Shown here piece by piece: positions 50,035 through 58,900 of a DNA stretch of 64,000 nucleotides (positions within the stretch are counted from its first letter, which is position 1; each line of letters opens with the position of its first letter). The translations under genes and the position numbers were made by a program. A model generated the notes under the pieces. The model did not search any database, was not told the origin of the DNA, and worked only from the letters and a program-made list of their open reading frames with translations. Source of the DNA: Leifsonia xyli subsp. xyli str. CTCB07 (GTDB lineage: Bacteria; Actinomycetota; Actinomycetes; Actinomycetales; Microbacteriaceae); NCBI RefSeq assembly GCF_000007665.1, contig NC_006087.1, forward strand, positions 1,860,001 through 1,924,000, in the 5' to 3' direction.

Positions 50035-50107
50035 GGGCCTCTAGCTCAGTCGGTAGAGCATCGGACTTTTAATCCGCGGGTCGTGGGTTCGAGCCCCACG
50101 GGGCCCA
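50035..50107 (+). tRNA. tRNA-Lys (anticodon TTT)
   Basis: Cloverleaf on the plus strand: acceptor GGGCCTC with GGGGCCC plus discriminator A, D-arm GCTC..GAGC, anticodon stem CGGA with loop CTTTTAA (anticodon TTT), T-arm GTGGG TTCGAGC CCCAC. CCA is not encoded. Confidence 0.97.
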
Positions 50108-50115
50108 CCTCAAAG

Positions 50116-50155
50116 GGCGGGCGAGAGCCACAGGATCCTGTGGCTCTCGCCCGCC
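50116..50155 (+). terminator. tRNA-Lys terminator, 40-bp perfect palindrome
   Basis: A perfect 20+20 palindrome centred on AGGATCCT, starting eight bases after the tRNA. No T-run follows, so termination would rely on stem strength. Confidence 0.75.
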
Positions 50156-50200
50156 GCGGACGGCACGGCCGAACGAGCCGTCTGGGATGTCCAGCCCACT

Positions 50201-50244
50201 GTGAGAAGTCCAGAATTGTGAGAAGTCGAGAATTGTGAGAAGTC
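50201..50244 (+). repeat. 17-bp direct tandem repeat, 2.6 copies
   Basis: GTGAGAAGTCCAGAATT (50201-50217), GTGAGAAGTCGAGAATT (50218-50234) and GTGAGAAGTC (50235-50244). Lies between tRNA-Lys and the small membrane protein gene. Confidence 0.9.
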
Positions 50245-50333
50245 CCGTGTCTCCGGTGAACAGCGCGTCCGAACTCCCGGCAAAACTCGGCCGTCTCTCC
50301 CCATCTGAGTCCGATCCCGGGTTGAATGAACTC

Positions 50334-50612
50334 ATGCCTCGCAACACCTGGTGGTCTCTCCTGGGACTGGCCCTCATCCTCGCCCTGGTCTCCCTGGGGC
50401 TATTCCTGGCGCCCGGGCTCGATCAGGGCGTCGCCACACGAGCGGTCGGCCATCACGACTCTCTCACCCGGCGGCAGTGGATCGACCTGGGCGTGGCGAT
50501 CATCGGGTTCACGGCGGCGGTCTGTGCCGCGACGGCGCTCTTCGTCACACGGAGGCGATTGGAGGAGGGAATTCAGGCGACGCCAGTCACGCGACGCCGC
50601 TCCCAAACGTAG
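50334..50612 (+). CDS. Small membrane protein, two helices
   Basis: 92 residues with membrane segments at about 7-27 (LLGLALILALVSLGLFLAPG) and 45-68 (WIDLGVAIIGFTAAVCAATA), ending VTRRRLEEGIQATPVTRRRS. ATG at 50334 chosen over the open frame from 50235. Not a family I recognise. Its last 40 bases overlap the convergent ClC gene, so its true end may have been altered or the overlap is natural. Confidence 0.55.
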   Translation: MPRNTWWSLLGLALILALVSLGLFLAPGLDQGVATRAVGHHDSLTRRQWIDLGVAIIGFTAAVCAATALFVTRRRLEEGIQATPVTRRRSQT

Positions 50613-51850
50613 CCGACCGCGACCGCTCCGGCGACGCACAGCATGACCGGGGTCAGCAGCTGCGGGCCCTGGTGCGTAAACTCCATCACCAGGAGCAAGG
50701 CGGTAACCGGCGCGCGCATGGTCGCGGCGAGGAACGCCGCGGCCCCGATCAGCGCGAACCCGGCGAGCGGAGCACCGGGCCAGAGCGCGTCCCAGACGGC
50801 ACCGAGACCGAGACCGAGACCCGCGCCGATCGCGAGAGACGGGGTCAGCGTGCCGCCCGCTGCGCCCGCCCCGATAGTGCCAACGGTCGCGACGGTCTTC
50901 ACCAGAGCGATCGCCAAGAGCAGCAGCACCGGCAGAGTCGCGGACAGCGCGAGCTGGCCGAGTGCGCGGCCGTTGCCGAGGATGGCCGGCATGCCGAGGG
51001 ACACGACGCCCACCGCAGCGAAGGTGAGCGGCATCGCAATCAGGATGCCCCAGGAGCGCGGCCGGCGGGCTTGCGCGAACGAGACGAGGCGGACGAAGCC
51101 GACGGCGGCGACGCCGAACAGCGGCCCCGCCAGCAGCGCCCAGACCACGATCTGCGGACTGAGCGGCACCTGCTGCACGGTGTAGAGCGGGTTGGCCGGG
51201 ACGACGGAGCTGGCGACGAGGGCGGCGACGCCGGAGACCGCGAAGGCGGGGAGGACAGCGGCGAAGCTGATCTCGGCCAGGAGGATCTCGAGGGCGAAGA
51301 CGGCCCCGCCGAAGGGGACGCTGTAGACGGCTGCGAGGCCAGCACCGGCTCCGCAGGCGACGAGGATCCGGCGCTCACGGGCCGTGACGCCGGCGCGCTC
51401 GGAGAGCCAGGACGCCCAGAGCGCCCCGACTTCGCGCGGTGCGACCTCCCGCCCGATGGACGCGCCCAGACCGACGATGACGACCTGCAGGGCGGCATTG
51501 GCGAGGGTGACCAGCACCGACATCCGCTGGCCGTCGACGACGGCCTGGACGGCGACGACGGCGTGGTCGGCACGGCGGCGGCCCCAGCCGCGCAGCAGCC
51601 ACCAGCCGACAGCGCCGATGACGCCCGCGACCACCAGCGCCACCACCCGGTCTGCGGGAGGCGACTCCCGCAAACCGTCGAGGAAGGCGCCCTCGGAGTA
51701 GCCGAACGCGAGGTGCTGGAGAGCGTGCAGGGCGAGCACCACCGCCCCTCCGCCGACACCCGCGCCGACCCCGACCAGCACAGTGACGACGACGAGACGG
51801 ATCAGCCAGGCAGGCGTGCCGCGACCGGGGCGGGGGGAGGCGAGGGGCAC
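50573..51850 (-). CDS. ClC-family chloride channel/transporter
   Basis: 425 residues, 10-12 membrane helices. The ClC signature GASIGREVAPREVGALWASW (GREGP-type) and the second selectivity element GAGLAAVYSVPFGGAVFALE are visible; a third, GTIGAGAAGGTLTPSLAIGA (GxFxP-like), closes the pore. The channel glutamate position in GREVAP is retained. Moves chloride or fluoride; which and how is not clear. No cytoplasmic CBS domains. Its end overlaps the convergent small gene. Confidence 0.92.
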   Translation of the reverse strand: MPLASPRPGRGTPAWLIRLVVVTVLVGVGAGVGGGAVVLALHALQHLAFGYSEGAFLDGLRESPPADRVVALVVAGVIGAVGWWLLRGWGRRRADHAVVAVQAVVDGQRMSVLVTLANAALQVVIVGLGASIGREVAPREVGALWASWLSERAGVTARERRILVACGAGAGLAAVYSVPFGGAVFALEILLAEISFAAVLPAFAVSGVAALVASSVVPANPLYTVQQVPLSPQIVVWALLAGPLFGVAAVGFVRLVSFAQARRPRSWGILIAMPLTFAAVGVVSLGMPAILGNGRALGQLALSATLPVLLLLAIALVKTVATVGTIGAGAAGGTLTPSLAIGAGLGLGLGAVWDALWPGAPLAGFALIGAAAFLAATMRAPVTALLLVMEFTHQGPQLLTPVMLCVAGAVAVGYVWERRRVTGVA

Positions 51851-51870
51851 GGTTCCAGCGTAATCGCGGA

Positions 51871-52500
51871 TCAGCCGCCGACGAGCGCGCCAACCGTCAG
51901 CAGGGAGACGCTGGCGTTAGCACACGCGGTGAAAGCACCGTCCTTCACGAACAGAGCGGTGGCCGAACCCGGAGGAGAGACACGGAAGCCGTCGGCTTTC
52001 TGCGGCTGGCACTCCGAGGGGTCGTAGTTGAGCGCCTGTACGACCTTGAGCGGCGCGCGTGCGGTGCCGCCGGGGGCGAGTCGCACGGTGGGATGCGGCG
52101 CACTGCGGTCGAGCTCAGCAGACTGGCCGAGCTGGACGCCGTTGCCGTTGCCGTCGCCGACGAAGGAGACACTCGGCCAGCCTTGCAGCGCGCACGGCTC
52201 GGACCCCCCGTTGGTCAGGACGAGGGCGACCTCGACGCTGCCGGCCGCTCCCCCGCCTCCCGCGGCGATGGAACCGGTCAGCTTCGCGGTGTCGCACTGG
52301 CCGTCGACCGGGACGGCCGTGCTGCTGCCGCTCGGCCGCGTCGCCGGGGAGCCGGGGGCGGTCCGGGTCGCGGTGGGGGACGCCGTCGGACCCGCGCCGG
52401 GAGAGCAGGCGGAAAGAACCGCCGTCAGAACGGCGACGACAGCGAACGCCGCGAGAGTGCGCCGGGATGCGGGGGACGGGGTGCGCGTACGATCGGCCAT
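51871..52500 (-). CDS. DUF4232 lipoprotein
   Basis: 209 residues. Signal peptide with lipobox VLSAC, a Ser/Thr/Pro linker, then DUF4232, a beta-sandwich of surface lipoproteins: VALVLTNGGSEPCALQGWPS with conserved cysteine, SVSFVGDGNGNGVQLG, GGTARAPLKVVQALNYDPSE. Unknown function. Divergent to chaA-like gene, with an inverted repeat over its start codon. Confidence 0.82.
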   Translation of the reverse strand: MADRTRTPSPASRRTLAAFAVVAVLTAVLSACSPGAGPTASPTATRTAPGSPATRPSGSSTAVPVDGQCDTAKLTGSIAAGGGGAAGSVEVALVLTNGGSEPCALQGWPSVSFVGDGNGNGVQLGQSAELDRSAPHPTVRLAPGGTARAPLKVVQALNYDPSECQPQKADGFRVSPPGSATALFVKDGAFTACANASVSLLTVGALVGG

Positions 52501-52525
52501 GCATACACTTCAGCATTCATGCATG
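52498..52525. promoter_or_regulatory. Inverted repeat between DUF4232 and antiporter genes
   Basis: CATGCAT (52498-52504) and ATGCATG (52519-52525), 14-base spacing. The left arm covers the DUF4232 start codon. A possible operator, or chance. Confidence 0.3.
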
Positions 52526-52566
52526 TGACTATGGGGGAAGACGCGCCGCACTGGCAGGATGGGACT

Positions 52567-53661
52567 ATGAAAGCGCTCGGAACCTGGCTCATCCGTTTCT
52601 GGGCGATCTGCGTCCCTGTCATCGGCGTCATCCTGCTCGTGGGGTTCTGGACGGTGCCGCTCGGAGCGTTCTCGATCACGCTGATCGGTGTCTTCCTCGC
52701 GGGCACCGTGCTCGCGGCCGTCCAGCACGCGGATGTCGTCGCCCACCGGGTCGGCGAGCCGTTCGGGTCGCTGGTGCTCGCCGTGGCGGTCACCGTGATC
52801 GAGGTGGCGCTGATCGTGACCCTGATGACAACGGGCAAGGACTCCGAGACCCTCGCGCGGGACACCGTCTTCTCGGCCGTGATGATCACGATGAACGGTA
52901 TCGTCGGCCTCAGCCTGTTGCTGGCGGCCTCCCGCCGCGAGACCACGTCCTTCAACGCGCAGGGCAGCGGCTCGGCCCTGGGCACCGTGACAGCGCTCGC
53001 GGCGCTGACGATGGTGGTCCCGGCGTTCACGGAGACACCCGGCCCGCAGTTCTCCCCGAGCCAGCTGTGGTTCGCGGCGATCGCCTCGGTGCTCCTCTAC
53101 GCGATGTTCGTGTTCACCCAGACCGTCGCCCACCGGGACTTCTTCCTCCCGGTCTCCACCAAGGAACGGCCGATCGCGGAGGACAGCCACGCCGATGCGA
53201 CCTCCAACCGCACCGCGCTCATCAGCCTCGGGATGCTGCTGATCGCCCTCGTCGCCGTCGTCGGCCTGGCCAAGCTCGAGTCCACGCCGATCGAGCGCGC
53301 CGTCACCGCGGCCGGTCTGCCGCAGTCGTTCGTCGGAGTGGTCATCGCGCTGCTCGTGCTGCTCCCCGAAGGCATCGCAGCGGCGAAAGCGGCACGCCGG
53401 AACCGGATGCAAACCAGCCTGAACCTGGCGCTCGGCTCCGCCATCGCGAGCATCGGCCTCACTATCCCGTCCATCGCGATCGCATCGATCTGGCTGCCGG
53501 GGGCGCTGCACCTGGGCCTCGGGGCGAGCCAGATCGTGCTGCTGGCCCTCACGGTGGCGGTCAGCATCCTGACGATCGTGCAGGGGCGCGCGGCACGGAT
53601 GCAGGGAACCATCCACCTGATCATCTTCGCCGCGTTCATCTTCCTCTCGATCGTGCCCTAG
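52567..53661 (+). CDS. Ca2+/H+ antiporter family protein (ChaA type)
   Basis: 364 residues, about 11 membrane helices, CaCA superfamily. Both alpha repeats are present: EPFGSLVLAVAVTVIEVALI with acidic residues and, in the second half, GVVIALLVLLPEGIAAAKAA; SLNLALGSAIASIGLTIPSI follows. Exports calcium or sodium in exchange for protons. ATG at 52567 (GGGGGAAGA upstream at about 52535 is further off). Stands alone. Confidence 0.9.
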   Translation: MKALGTWLIRFWAICVPVIGVILLVGFWTVPLGAFSITLIGVFLAGTVLAAVQHADVVAHRVGEPFGSLVLAVAVTVIEVALIVTLMTTGKDSETLARDTVFSAVMITMNGIVGLSLLLAASRRETTSFNAQGSGSALGTVTALAALTMVVPAFTETPGPQFSPSQLWFAAIASVLLYAMFVFTQTVAHRDFFLPVSTKERPIAEDSHADATSNRTALISLGMLLIALVAVVGLAKLESTPIERAVTAAGLPQSFVGVVIALLVLLPEGIAAAKAARRNRMQTSLNLALGSAIASIGLTIPSIAIASIWLPGALHLGLGASQIVLLALTVAVSILTIVQGRAARMQGTIHLIIFAAFIFLSIVP

Positions 53662-53744
53662 CTGTACCTAAGCCGTTCTGTTCCGGCCCCTACCGTCCCC
53701 GGGTCTCGTCGATGTGCGTACGGGGGCGGAGCAGTGCGGAGGGT

Positions 53745-54530
53745 TCACACGACGGTCACGGACAGGCCGGTCGCCCGGAGGGCCACGACCGCGGACTCGC
53801 CCGCCGTCTCGCCGGTGATGAGCCCGGCGAACGCGTCGACAGCGGCGATCCGGCCGAGATGGATGCGGCCGAGCTTGCCGCCGTCTGCGACGGCGATCGC
53901 GCGGGTGGCCGAGCCCACCATCGCCCGCTTGAGGTCGGCCTCCGGCAGGTTCACATTGGTCACACCGCCGAGAGGGTGTACACCGGTGCAGCCGATGAAG
54001 GCCAGGTCCGCATGCACACGCTCCAGCAGCACCGCGGCGAGCGGCTCGACCAGCGAATGCTGCAAGGGCCGCAGCGTCCCCCCGGTGACGATCACCTGGA
54101 AGCGCGGGATGGCGCGCTCGAGTTCCAGCGCGATCGTGAGGCCGTTGGTGAGGACCGTGACATCGTCCAGGTCTTCCCGGTCGGCGAGAGCTCGGGCGAT
54201 CGCGGCGTTGGTCGTGCCGACGTCGAGCAGGACGCTGCTGCCGGGCTCGACCAGCGCCGCCGCAGCGAGGCCGATGCGGCGCTTCTCGTCGGCGGAGGAC
54301 GCCAGCGCCTCCTCGAAGCTCGGTTCGCGCATCCCGCCGCCGCGCAGCACGGCGCCGCCGCGAACCCGGCGGATGCGCTGCTGCGCGTCGAGTGCGTCCA
54401 GATCGGTGCGGACGGTCACATCGGAGACCTGGAACGCCTCGCTCAGTTCGGCCACCCGCGCGAAGCCCGCGTGCCCGATCAGTTCGAGCATGCGCTCGCG
54501 GCGGAGGGCTGCGGGCAGCGGTTCTCTCAT
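53745..54530 (-). CDS. DeoR/GlpR-family sugar regulator
   Basis: 261 residues: N-terminal helix-turn-helix (RERMLELIGHAGFARVAELS, VSDVTVRTDLDALDAQQRIR, RVRGGAVL) and a C-terminal DeoR sugar-phosphate sensor (LLDVGTTNAAIARALADRED, TVLTNGLTIALELE, FIGCTGVHPLGGVTNVN). It probably controls the divergent galT-galK genes in response to a sugar phosphate. ATG at 54530; with the -10 only six bases before it the transcript would begin at the start codon. Confidence 0.9.
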   Translation of the reverse strand: MREPLPAALRRERMLELIGHAGFARVAELSEAFQVSDVTVRTDLDALDAQQRIRRVRGGAVLRGGGMREPSFEEALASSADEKRRIGLAAAALVEPGSSVLLDVGTTNAAIARALADREDLDDVTVLTNGLTIALELERAIPRFQVIVTGGTLRPLQHSLVEPLAAVLLERVHADLAFIGCTGVHPLGGVTNVNLPEADLKRAMVGSATRAIAVADGGKLGRIHLGRIAAVDAFAGLITGETAGESAVVALRATGLSVTVV

Positions 54531-54536
54531 AGAGCC

Positions 54537-54587
54537 ATGTTTGTGTGCTTGCGTTTTCTTGTCAATCCGTAAGCCATCCACTACATT
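54537..54587. promoter_or_regulatory. Back-to-back promoters sharing a -35 palindrome
   Basis: Plus strand (galT): TTGTCA (54559-54564), 17-base spacer, TACATT (54582-54587). Minus strand (deoR-like): TTGACA (54560-54565), 17-base spacer, AAACAT (54537-54542). The two -35 hexamers overlap in TTGTCAA, so only one polymerase could bind at a time. Confidence 0.6.
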
Positions 54588-54611
54588 CACTTTCGGAAAC
54601 AAAAGGTTTGC

Positions 54612-55802
54612 ATGGCCGCCATCACGAAGCGTCCGCACCGGCTCTCGGACGGGCGCGACCTCTACTTACTACGCCGACACGACGCTCGCACCGGACCGCG
54701 CACCCGATCTGCGCGAGCCCGCGCCGCGGCCGGCCACGGCCTCCATGCGCCAGGACCCGCTCACCGGCGAGTGGGTCTCCATCGCCGCCGCCCGGCAGAA
54801 CCGGGTGATGCTGCCGCCCGCCGAACGGGACCCGCTCGCACCGGCCAGCCCCGGCAACCCGTCGGAGATCCCGAGCGTGTACGACGTGGCCGTGTTCGAG
54901 AACAAGTCGCCGTCCTTCGGGCCGCTCACCGCCGGCGCAGACGCCCCGCACAGCCTCGCGGACCTCGCCACCATCGGCATCGAACGCAGCCGCAGGTCCG
55001 TCGGCCGCTGCGAAGTCGTCTGCTTCAGCCCCGCCACCACCGGCTCGTTCGGTGCGCTGACCGCCTCGCGCGCCCGCACGGTCATCGAAGCCTGGGCGGA
55101 CCGGACCGCTGCGCTCTCGGCCACCCCAGGCGTGCAGCAGGTCTTCCCTTTCGAGAACGGCAGCGAAGCGATCGGCGTCACACTGCACCACCCGCACGGG
55201 CAGATCTACGCCTACCCCTACATCACACCGCGCACGAGCGCGCTGCTGCGCTCGCTGACGCCTACGGGCCCGCGCTCTTCGCGGACATCCTGGAACGCGA
55301 GCGGGCCTCCGAGCGGGTCGTGCTCGCCGGGGAGCACTGGACCGCTTTCGTGCCCTTCGCGGCGCGCTGGCCGATCGAGATCCACCTCCTGCCGCACCGG
55401 CACATCCCCGACCTGGCCGCCACAGCCGACGCCGAGCGGGACGATCTGGCGACCCTCTACCTGCGCGTGCTGCGCGGTGTGGACGCGCTCTACGGCTCCC
55501 CCACGCCGTACATCGCCGCCTGGCACCAGGCGCCGGTGACGGTGCGGCGCGACGACGTGCGTCTCATGCTGCAGATCACCTCGCCGCGCCGCAGCGCGGA
55601 TAAGCTGAAGTTCCTGGCGGGCTCCGAGGCCGCGATGGGCGCCTGGGTGGGCGACATCCCGCCGGAGCAGGCGGCCGCCGCACTCCGCGACGCCGTGGTC
55701 CGCGCCGCCCAGGAGAATCCCGTCGGTCCGCTGCCCGCTGGTGTCTCCGGGCTCGTGACCGTGCCCGCTTCCGATTCCCCCGACCGAGAGGCGACCCGAT
55801 GA
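54612..55802 (+). pseudogene. galT: Galactose-1-phosphate uridylyltransferase, two frameshifts
   Basis: Starts MAAITKRPHRLSDGRDLYLL, shifts near 54668 to YYADTTLAP and MRQDPLTGEWVSIAAARQNR, CEVVCFSPATTGSF and the active site VTLHHPHGQIYAYPYI (HxH), then shifts back near 55258 to DAYGPALFADILERERASER, AFVPFAARWPIEIHLLPHRH and the end. The catalytic histidine and zinc-site pieces survive but no single frame encodes the enzyme. GalT joins UDP-glucose and galactose-1-phosphate in the Leloir pathway. ATGA overlap with galK. Confidence 0.9.
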
Positions 55803-56959
55803 CCGACCTGCGCACCGGTGTCCGCGACGACTTCGCCGAGGTGTTCGGCCGCGAACCGGATGGGGTGTGGTCGAGCCCCGGACGCGTGAACCTCATCGGC
55901 GAGCACACCGACTACACCCTCGGCTTCGTGCTCCCGTTCGCGATCAGCCGCCGCACCGTCGCCGCGCTCGCGCTCCGCGAGGACCGCACCGTCCGCGTCG
56001 GCAGCGCCTATGCCGACGAACTCGTCGAAATCGACCTCGACCGGCTGGCCCCGGCCGCGCTCAGCGGATGGTCGGCCTATCCGCTCGGCGTCGCGTGGGC
56101 GCTCGGGGAGTCCGGCGCCGACCTGACGGCCGTTCCCAGCTTCGACCTGCTGCTCGACTCGAACGTCCCGGTCGGGGCCGGTCTCTCCTCGTCGGCCGCG
56201 ATCGAGGGGGCGACCGCGCTCGCCCTGAACGACGCCTGGCGGCTCGGCCTCGACCACCGCGCGCTCGCCCGTGCCGGTGGGCGCGCCGAGAACGTCGCCG
56301 TCGGCGCGCCCACCGGCATCATGGATCAGTCCGCCTCGCTCCTGGGCGAAGAGGATGCCGCGGTCTTCCTGGACTGCCGCTCGCTGGCGTCGGAGGTCAT
56401 CCCCCTGGGATTGGCCGAGGCGGGCCTCGAGATCCTCATCGTGGACACCGGCGTCGCCCACGCCCATGCGACCGGCGGGTACGCGGAACGCCGCGCGTCC
56501 TGCGAAGCGGGCGCCCGCGCGCTCGGCGCAGAGTCGCTTCGGTAGGTGTCGGTCGCCGACCTCGACCACGCCCGCGGACTGCTCGACGACGTGACCTTCC
56601 GCCGTGTCCGCCACGTCGTCGCCGAAAACCAGCGCGTGCTCGACACCGTCCGCGTGCTGCGCGAGCACGGTCCGGCCGCGATCGGCGGCCTGCTGGAAGC
56701 CTCGCACGCCTCCCTGCGCAACGACTTCGAGGTCTCGGCGCCCGAGTTCGACCTCGCTGTCGAGACCGCCCAGGCGAACGGTGCGCTCGGCGCCCGGATG
56801 ACCGGGGGCGGCTTCGGCGGCTCGGCCCTCGCCCTGGTGCCGGCCGACGCCGTGAGCCGCGTACTCGTCGCCCTCGACGGCGCGTTCGCGGAGCACGGCT
56901 TCGGCCAACCGGATCTGTTCACGGTGCGGGCCTCCGCGGGCGCGCGCCGGGAGAGCTGA
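55799..56959 (+). pseudogene. galK: Galactokinase with internal TAG
   Basis: In one continuous frame of 386 codons: RVNLIGEHTDYTLGFVLPFA (galactose binding), VPVGAGLSSSAAIEGATALA (ATP loop), GIMDQSASLLGEEDA, then TAG at 56543, and directly afterwards VSVADLDHARGLLDDVTFRR, ARMTGGGFGGSALALVPADA. The TAG sits where relatives usually have a glutamate-type codon, so a single G-to-T change explains it. The truncated 248-residue product would lack the C-terminal motif 3. The kinase phosphorylates galactose. Confidence 0.9.
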
Positions 56960-57117
56960 GCCCCGGGCCGTTCCCACGGAGGAGGCGGAGCGAGGACACA
57001 GGGAGCACGACCGGCACGCTCGCCGCCCACGGACAAGCCGGGGCGGCGGTCCCGGTGAACGCCGCCGGACGCCGCTTCATCGTGTCCGCATCCGAGCCGG
57101 GCGTCAGCAGCCGGGCG

Positions 57118-57861
57118 TCAGCAGCCGGCGGCGCCGACGGTCCTCAGCTGGCCGGCGATGGCGCGGAAACCGTTCCGCTCCGCGTTGCAGAGCGGAGTGC
57201 GGCCATCGGCGTCCCTGATGTCCGGATCGGCCCCGGCGGTGAGGAGCTGCCGGACGACATCCTGGGCTCCCCGCCCGCCGTCGCCCATCACAATGGCCTC
57301 CTGAAGCGCGGTCCCGCCGAGGCGGTTGACATGGTCGACCTCCACACCGGCCTCAATGAGCATCGCGACGACGCGGAGGTGCGCGTGTTCGGAAGCCGGG
57401 ATGAGAGCGGTGCCGCCATACCGGTTCTCGGCGTCCACATCGGCGCCGTGGTCGAGTGTGAGCCGCAAGATGTCTTCCAGCCCCTCGGCGCCCGCGTAGA
57501 GATAGGCGCTGTCCTGCAGGTCGTCTGTGGCGTTCACATCGGCTCCGGCGAGAATCAGCTCCCGGGCGAGCGCGGTGTCGCCCGCTCTCGTCGCGATCAA
57601 GAGGGGCGTGCGGTCGCGGTCGCCCCGGGTCTCGACATCCGCACCAGCAACGATCGCACGGCGCACCGCGTCGCGGTCGCCCACACTCACGACAGCGAGG
57701 AGCCGGGCGGAAGCCTCCGGGTCCACCGTCGCGGGGGACGACGGGGACGGTGAAGCGGTCGCTGCCGAGAGGACCGGTGTGCCCGGCGGCGGCATCGGTT
57801 TGGCGCTGGCGCATCCCACAAGCAGGACGCCGGCCGCCATCGCCCGCCGGACATCACACAT
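57118..57861 (-). CDS. Ankyrin-repeat lipoprotein
   Basis: 247 residues. Signal peptide with lipobox LLVGC, a Ser/Pro linker (about 17-45), then about five ankyrin repeats: DRDAVRRAIVAGADVETRGD, RTPLLIATRAGDTALARELI, GLEDILRLTLDHGADVDAEN, HLRVVAMLIEAGVEVDHVNR and AQDVVRQLLTAGADPDIRDA. Ankyrin repeats bind protein partners; here they would act outside the membrane. In some bacteria such proteins pair with catalases. No partner is adjacent. ATG at 57861. Confidence 0.88.
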   Translation of the reverse strand: MCDVRRAMAAGVLLVGCASAKPMPPPGTPVLSAATASPSPSSPATVDPEASARLLAVVSVGDRDAVRRAIVAGADVETRGDRDRTPLLIATRAGDTALARELILAGADVNATDDLQDSAYLYAGAEGLEDILRLTLDHGADVDAENRYGGTALIPASEHAHLRVVAMLIEAGVEVDHVNRLGGTALQEAIVMGDGGRGAQDVVRQLLTAGADPDIRDADGRTPLCNAERNGFRAIAGQLRTVGAAGC

Positions 57862-57906
57862 ACGCCCCACACTAAAGAACCGGTCTGAGCGTTTAGGGTG
57901 TGAACC

Positions 57907-58422
57907 ATGACCATCGTGACCCTCGCCGACGGCTCCACCCCGACCCTCGCCGACGACGCCTTCGTCGCCGCCGGCGCCGTCCTCAGCGGGCGTGTGCGAC
58001 TCGACGCCGGCTCCAGCGTCTGGTACAACGCAGTGCTCCGAGCGGAAGCGGAGGAGATCGTGCTCGGTGCGCGCAGCAACATCCAGGACAACGTCTCCTG
58101 CCACGTCGATCACGGCTACCCGCTCACCATCGGCGCGGATGTGAACGTGGGCCACAACGCCGTGCTGCACGGCTGCACCATCGAGGACGGTGTGCTGGTC
58201 GGGATGCACGCGACCGTCCTCAACGGGGCCGTCGTCGGCGCGGGCTCGCTGCTGGCCGCCGGGACCGTCGTGCTGGAGGGGGCTGTCATCCCGCCGGGCT
58301 CCCTGGTCGCGGGCGTTCCGGGGAAGGTGCGGCGGGAGCTGACCGAGGACGAGCGCGCGGCGATCCGGCAGAACGCCGAAGCGTACCTGAGACACATCGG
58401 CGAACACCCTGCCGCGGTTTAG
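57907..58422 (+). CDS. Gamma-class carbonic anhydrase family protein
   Basis: 171 residues, left-handed beta-helix of hexapeptide repeats (VRLDAGSSVWYNAVLRAEAE, IVLGARSNIQDNVSCHVDHG). The three zinc-ligand histidines of gamma-carbonic anhydrases are in CHVD, VGHN and LHGC. Many members are acyltransferase-like or inactive, so activity is not sure. Start ATG 57907; the stop overlaps the convergent VOC gene by four bases. Confidence 0.88.
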   Translation: MTIVTLADGSTPTLADDAFVAAGAVLSGRVRLDAGSSVWYNAVLRAEAEEIVLGARSNIQDNVSCHVDHGYPLTIGADVNVGHNAVLHGCTIEDGVLVGMHATVLNGAVVGAGSLLAAGTVVLEGAVIPPGSLVAGVPGKVRRELTEDERAAIRQNAEAYLRHIGEHPAAV

Positions 58423-58856
58423 GCCGGCTTCAGCTCCTGGGCGAACATGATGAGAATGGCGCTCGGCCCTCGGAGGTACGTCAGCTTGTAGAGGTCCCCG
58501 TATGTCGCCACGCCCCGGAGCGGATGGCACCCGTGCTGGGCGGCGATCGCAAGCGCCGCGTCGATGTCGTCGACCGAGAAGGCGACGCGGTGCATGCCGA
58601 TCTCGTTCGGCAGCGTGGGCTGCGTCTCGATGGCGTCGGGGTGGAGGTACTCGAAGAGTTCCAGGCGACCGTGGCCGTCAGGGCTCTGTAACAGTGCGAT
58701 CCGGGCGTGATTGCCGTCGAGTCCCACCGCGGTGTCCGCCCACTCGCCGCTGACCGTGTCACGACTGAGGAGCGTGAGGCCGAGATCGGTGAAGAAGGCG
58801 ACCGCGGCCTCCAGATCGCGGACCGCGATGCCGATGTTCTCCAGTTTGATGGTCAC
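58419..58856 (-). CDS. VOC family protein (glyoxalase-like)
   Basis: 145 residues with two beta-alpha-beta-beta-beta units (KLENIGIAVRDLEAAVAFFT; MHRVAFSVDDIDAALAIAAQ). Metal-ligand positions resemble a dioxygenase/epimerase of the VOC superfamily, but the reaction is unclear. Start GTG 58856 has GGGAGGA nine bases upstream and gives the family N-terminus; GTG 58904, which overlaps the folD stop by four bases, is an alternative adding 16 residues. Likely cotranscribed with folD. Confidence 0.8.
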   Translation of the reverse strand: MTIKLENIGIAVRDLEAAVAFFTDLGLTLLSRDTVSGEWADTAVGLDGNHARIALLQSPDGHGRLELFEYLHPDAIETQPTLPNEIGMHRVAFSVDDIDAALAIAAQHGCHPLRGVATYGDLYKLTYLRGPSAILIMFAQELKPA

Positions 58857-58900
58857 CCGCCGGTCCTCCCGGGTGCGGGCGGAACGCGCGTCCGCGTCGC

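Noticed and set aside
50201..50244. CRISPR-like array
   Set aside because: Units are 17 bp, directly adjacent without spacers, and fewer than three copies.
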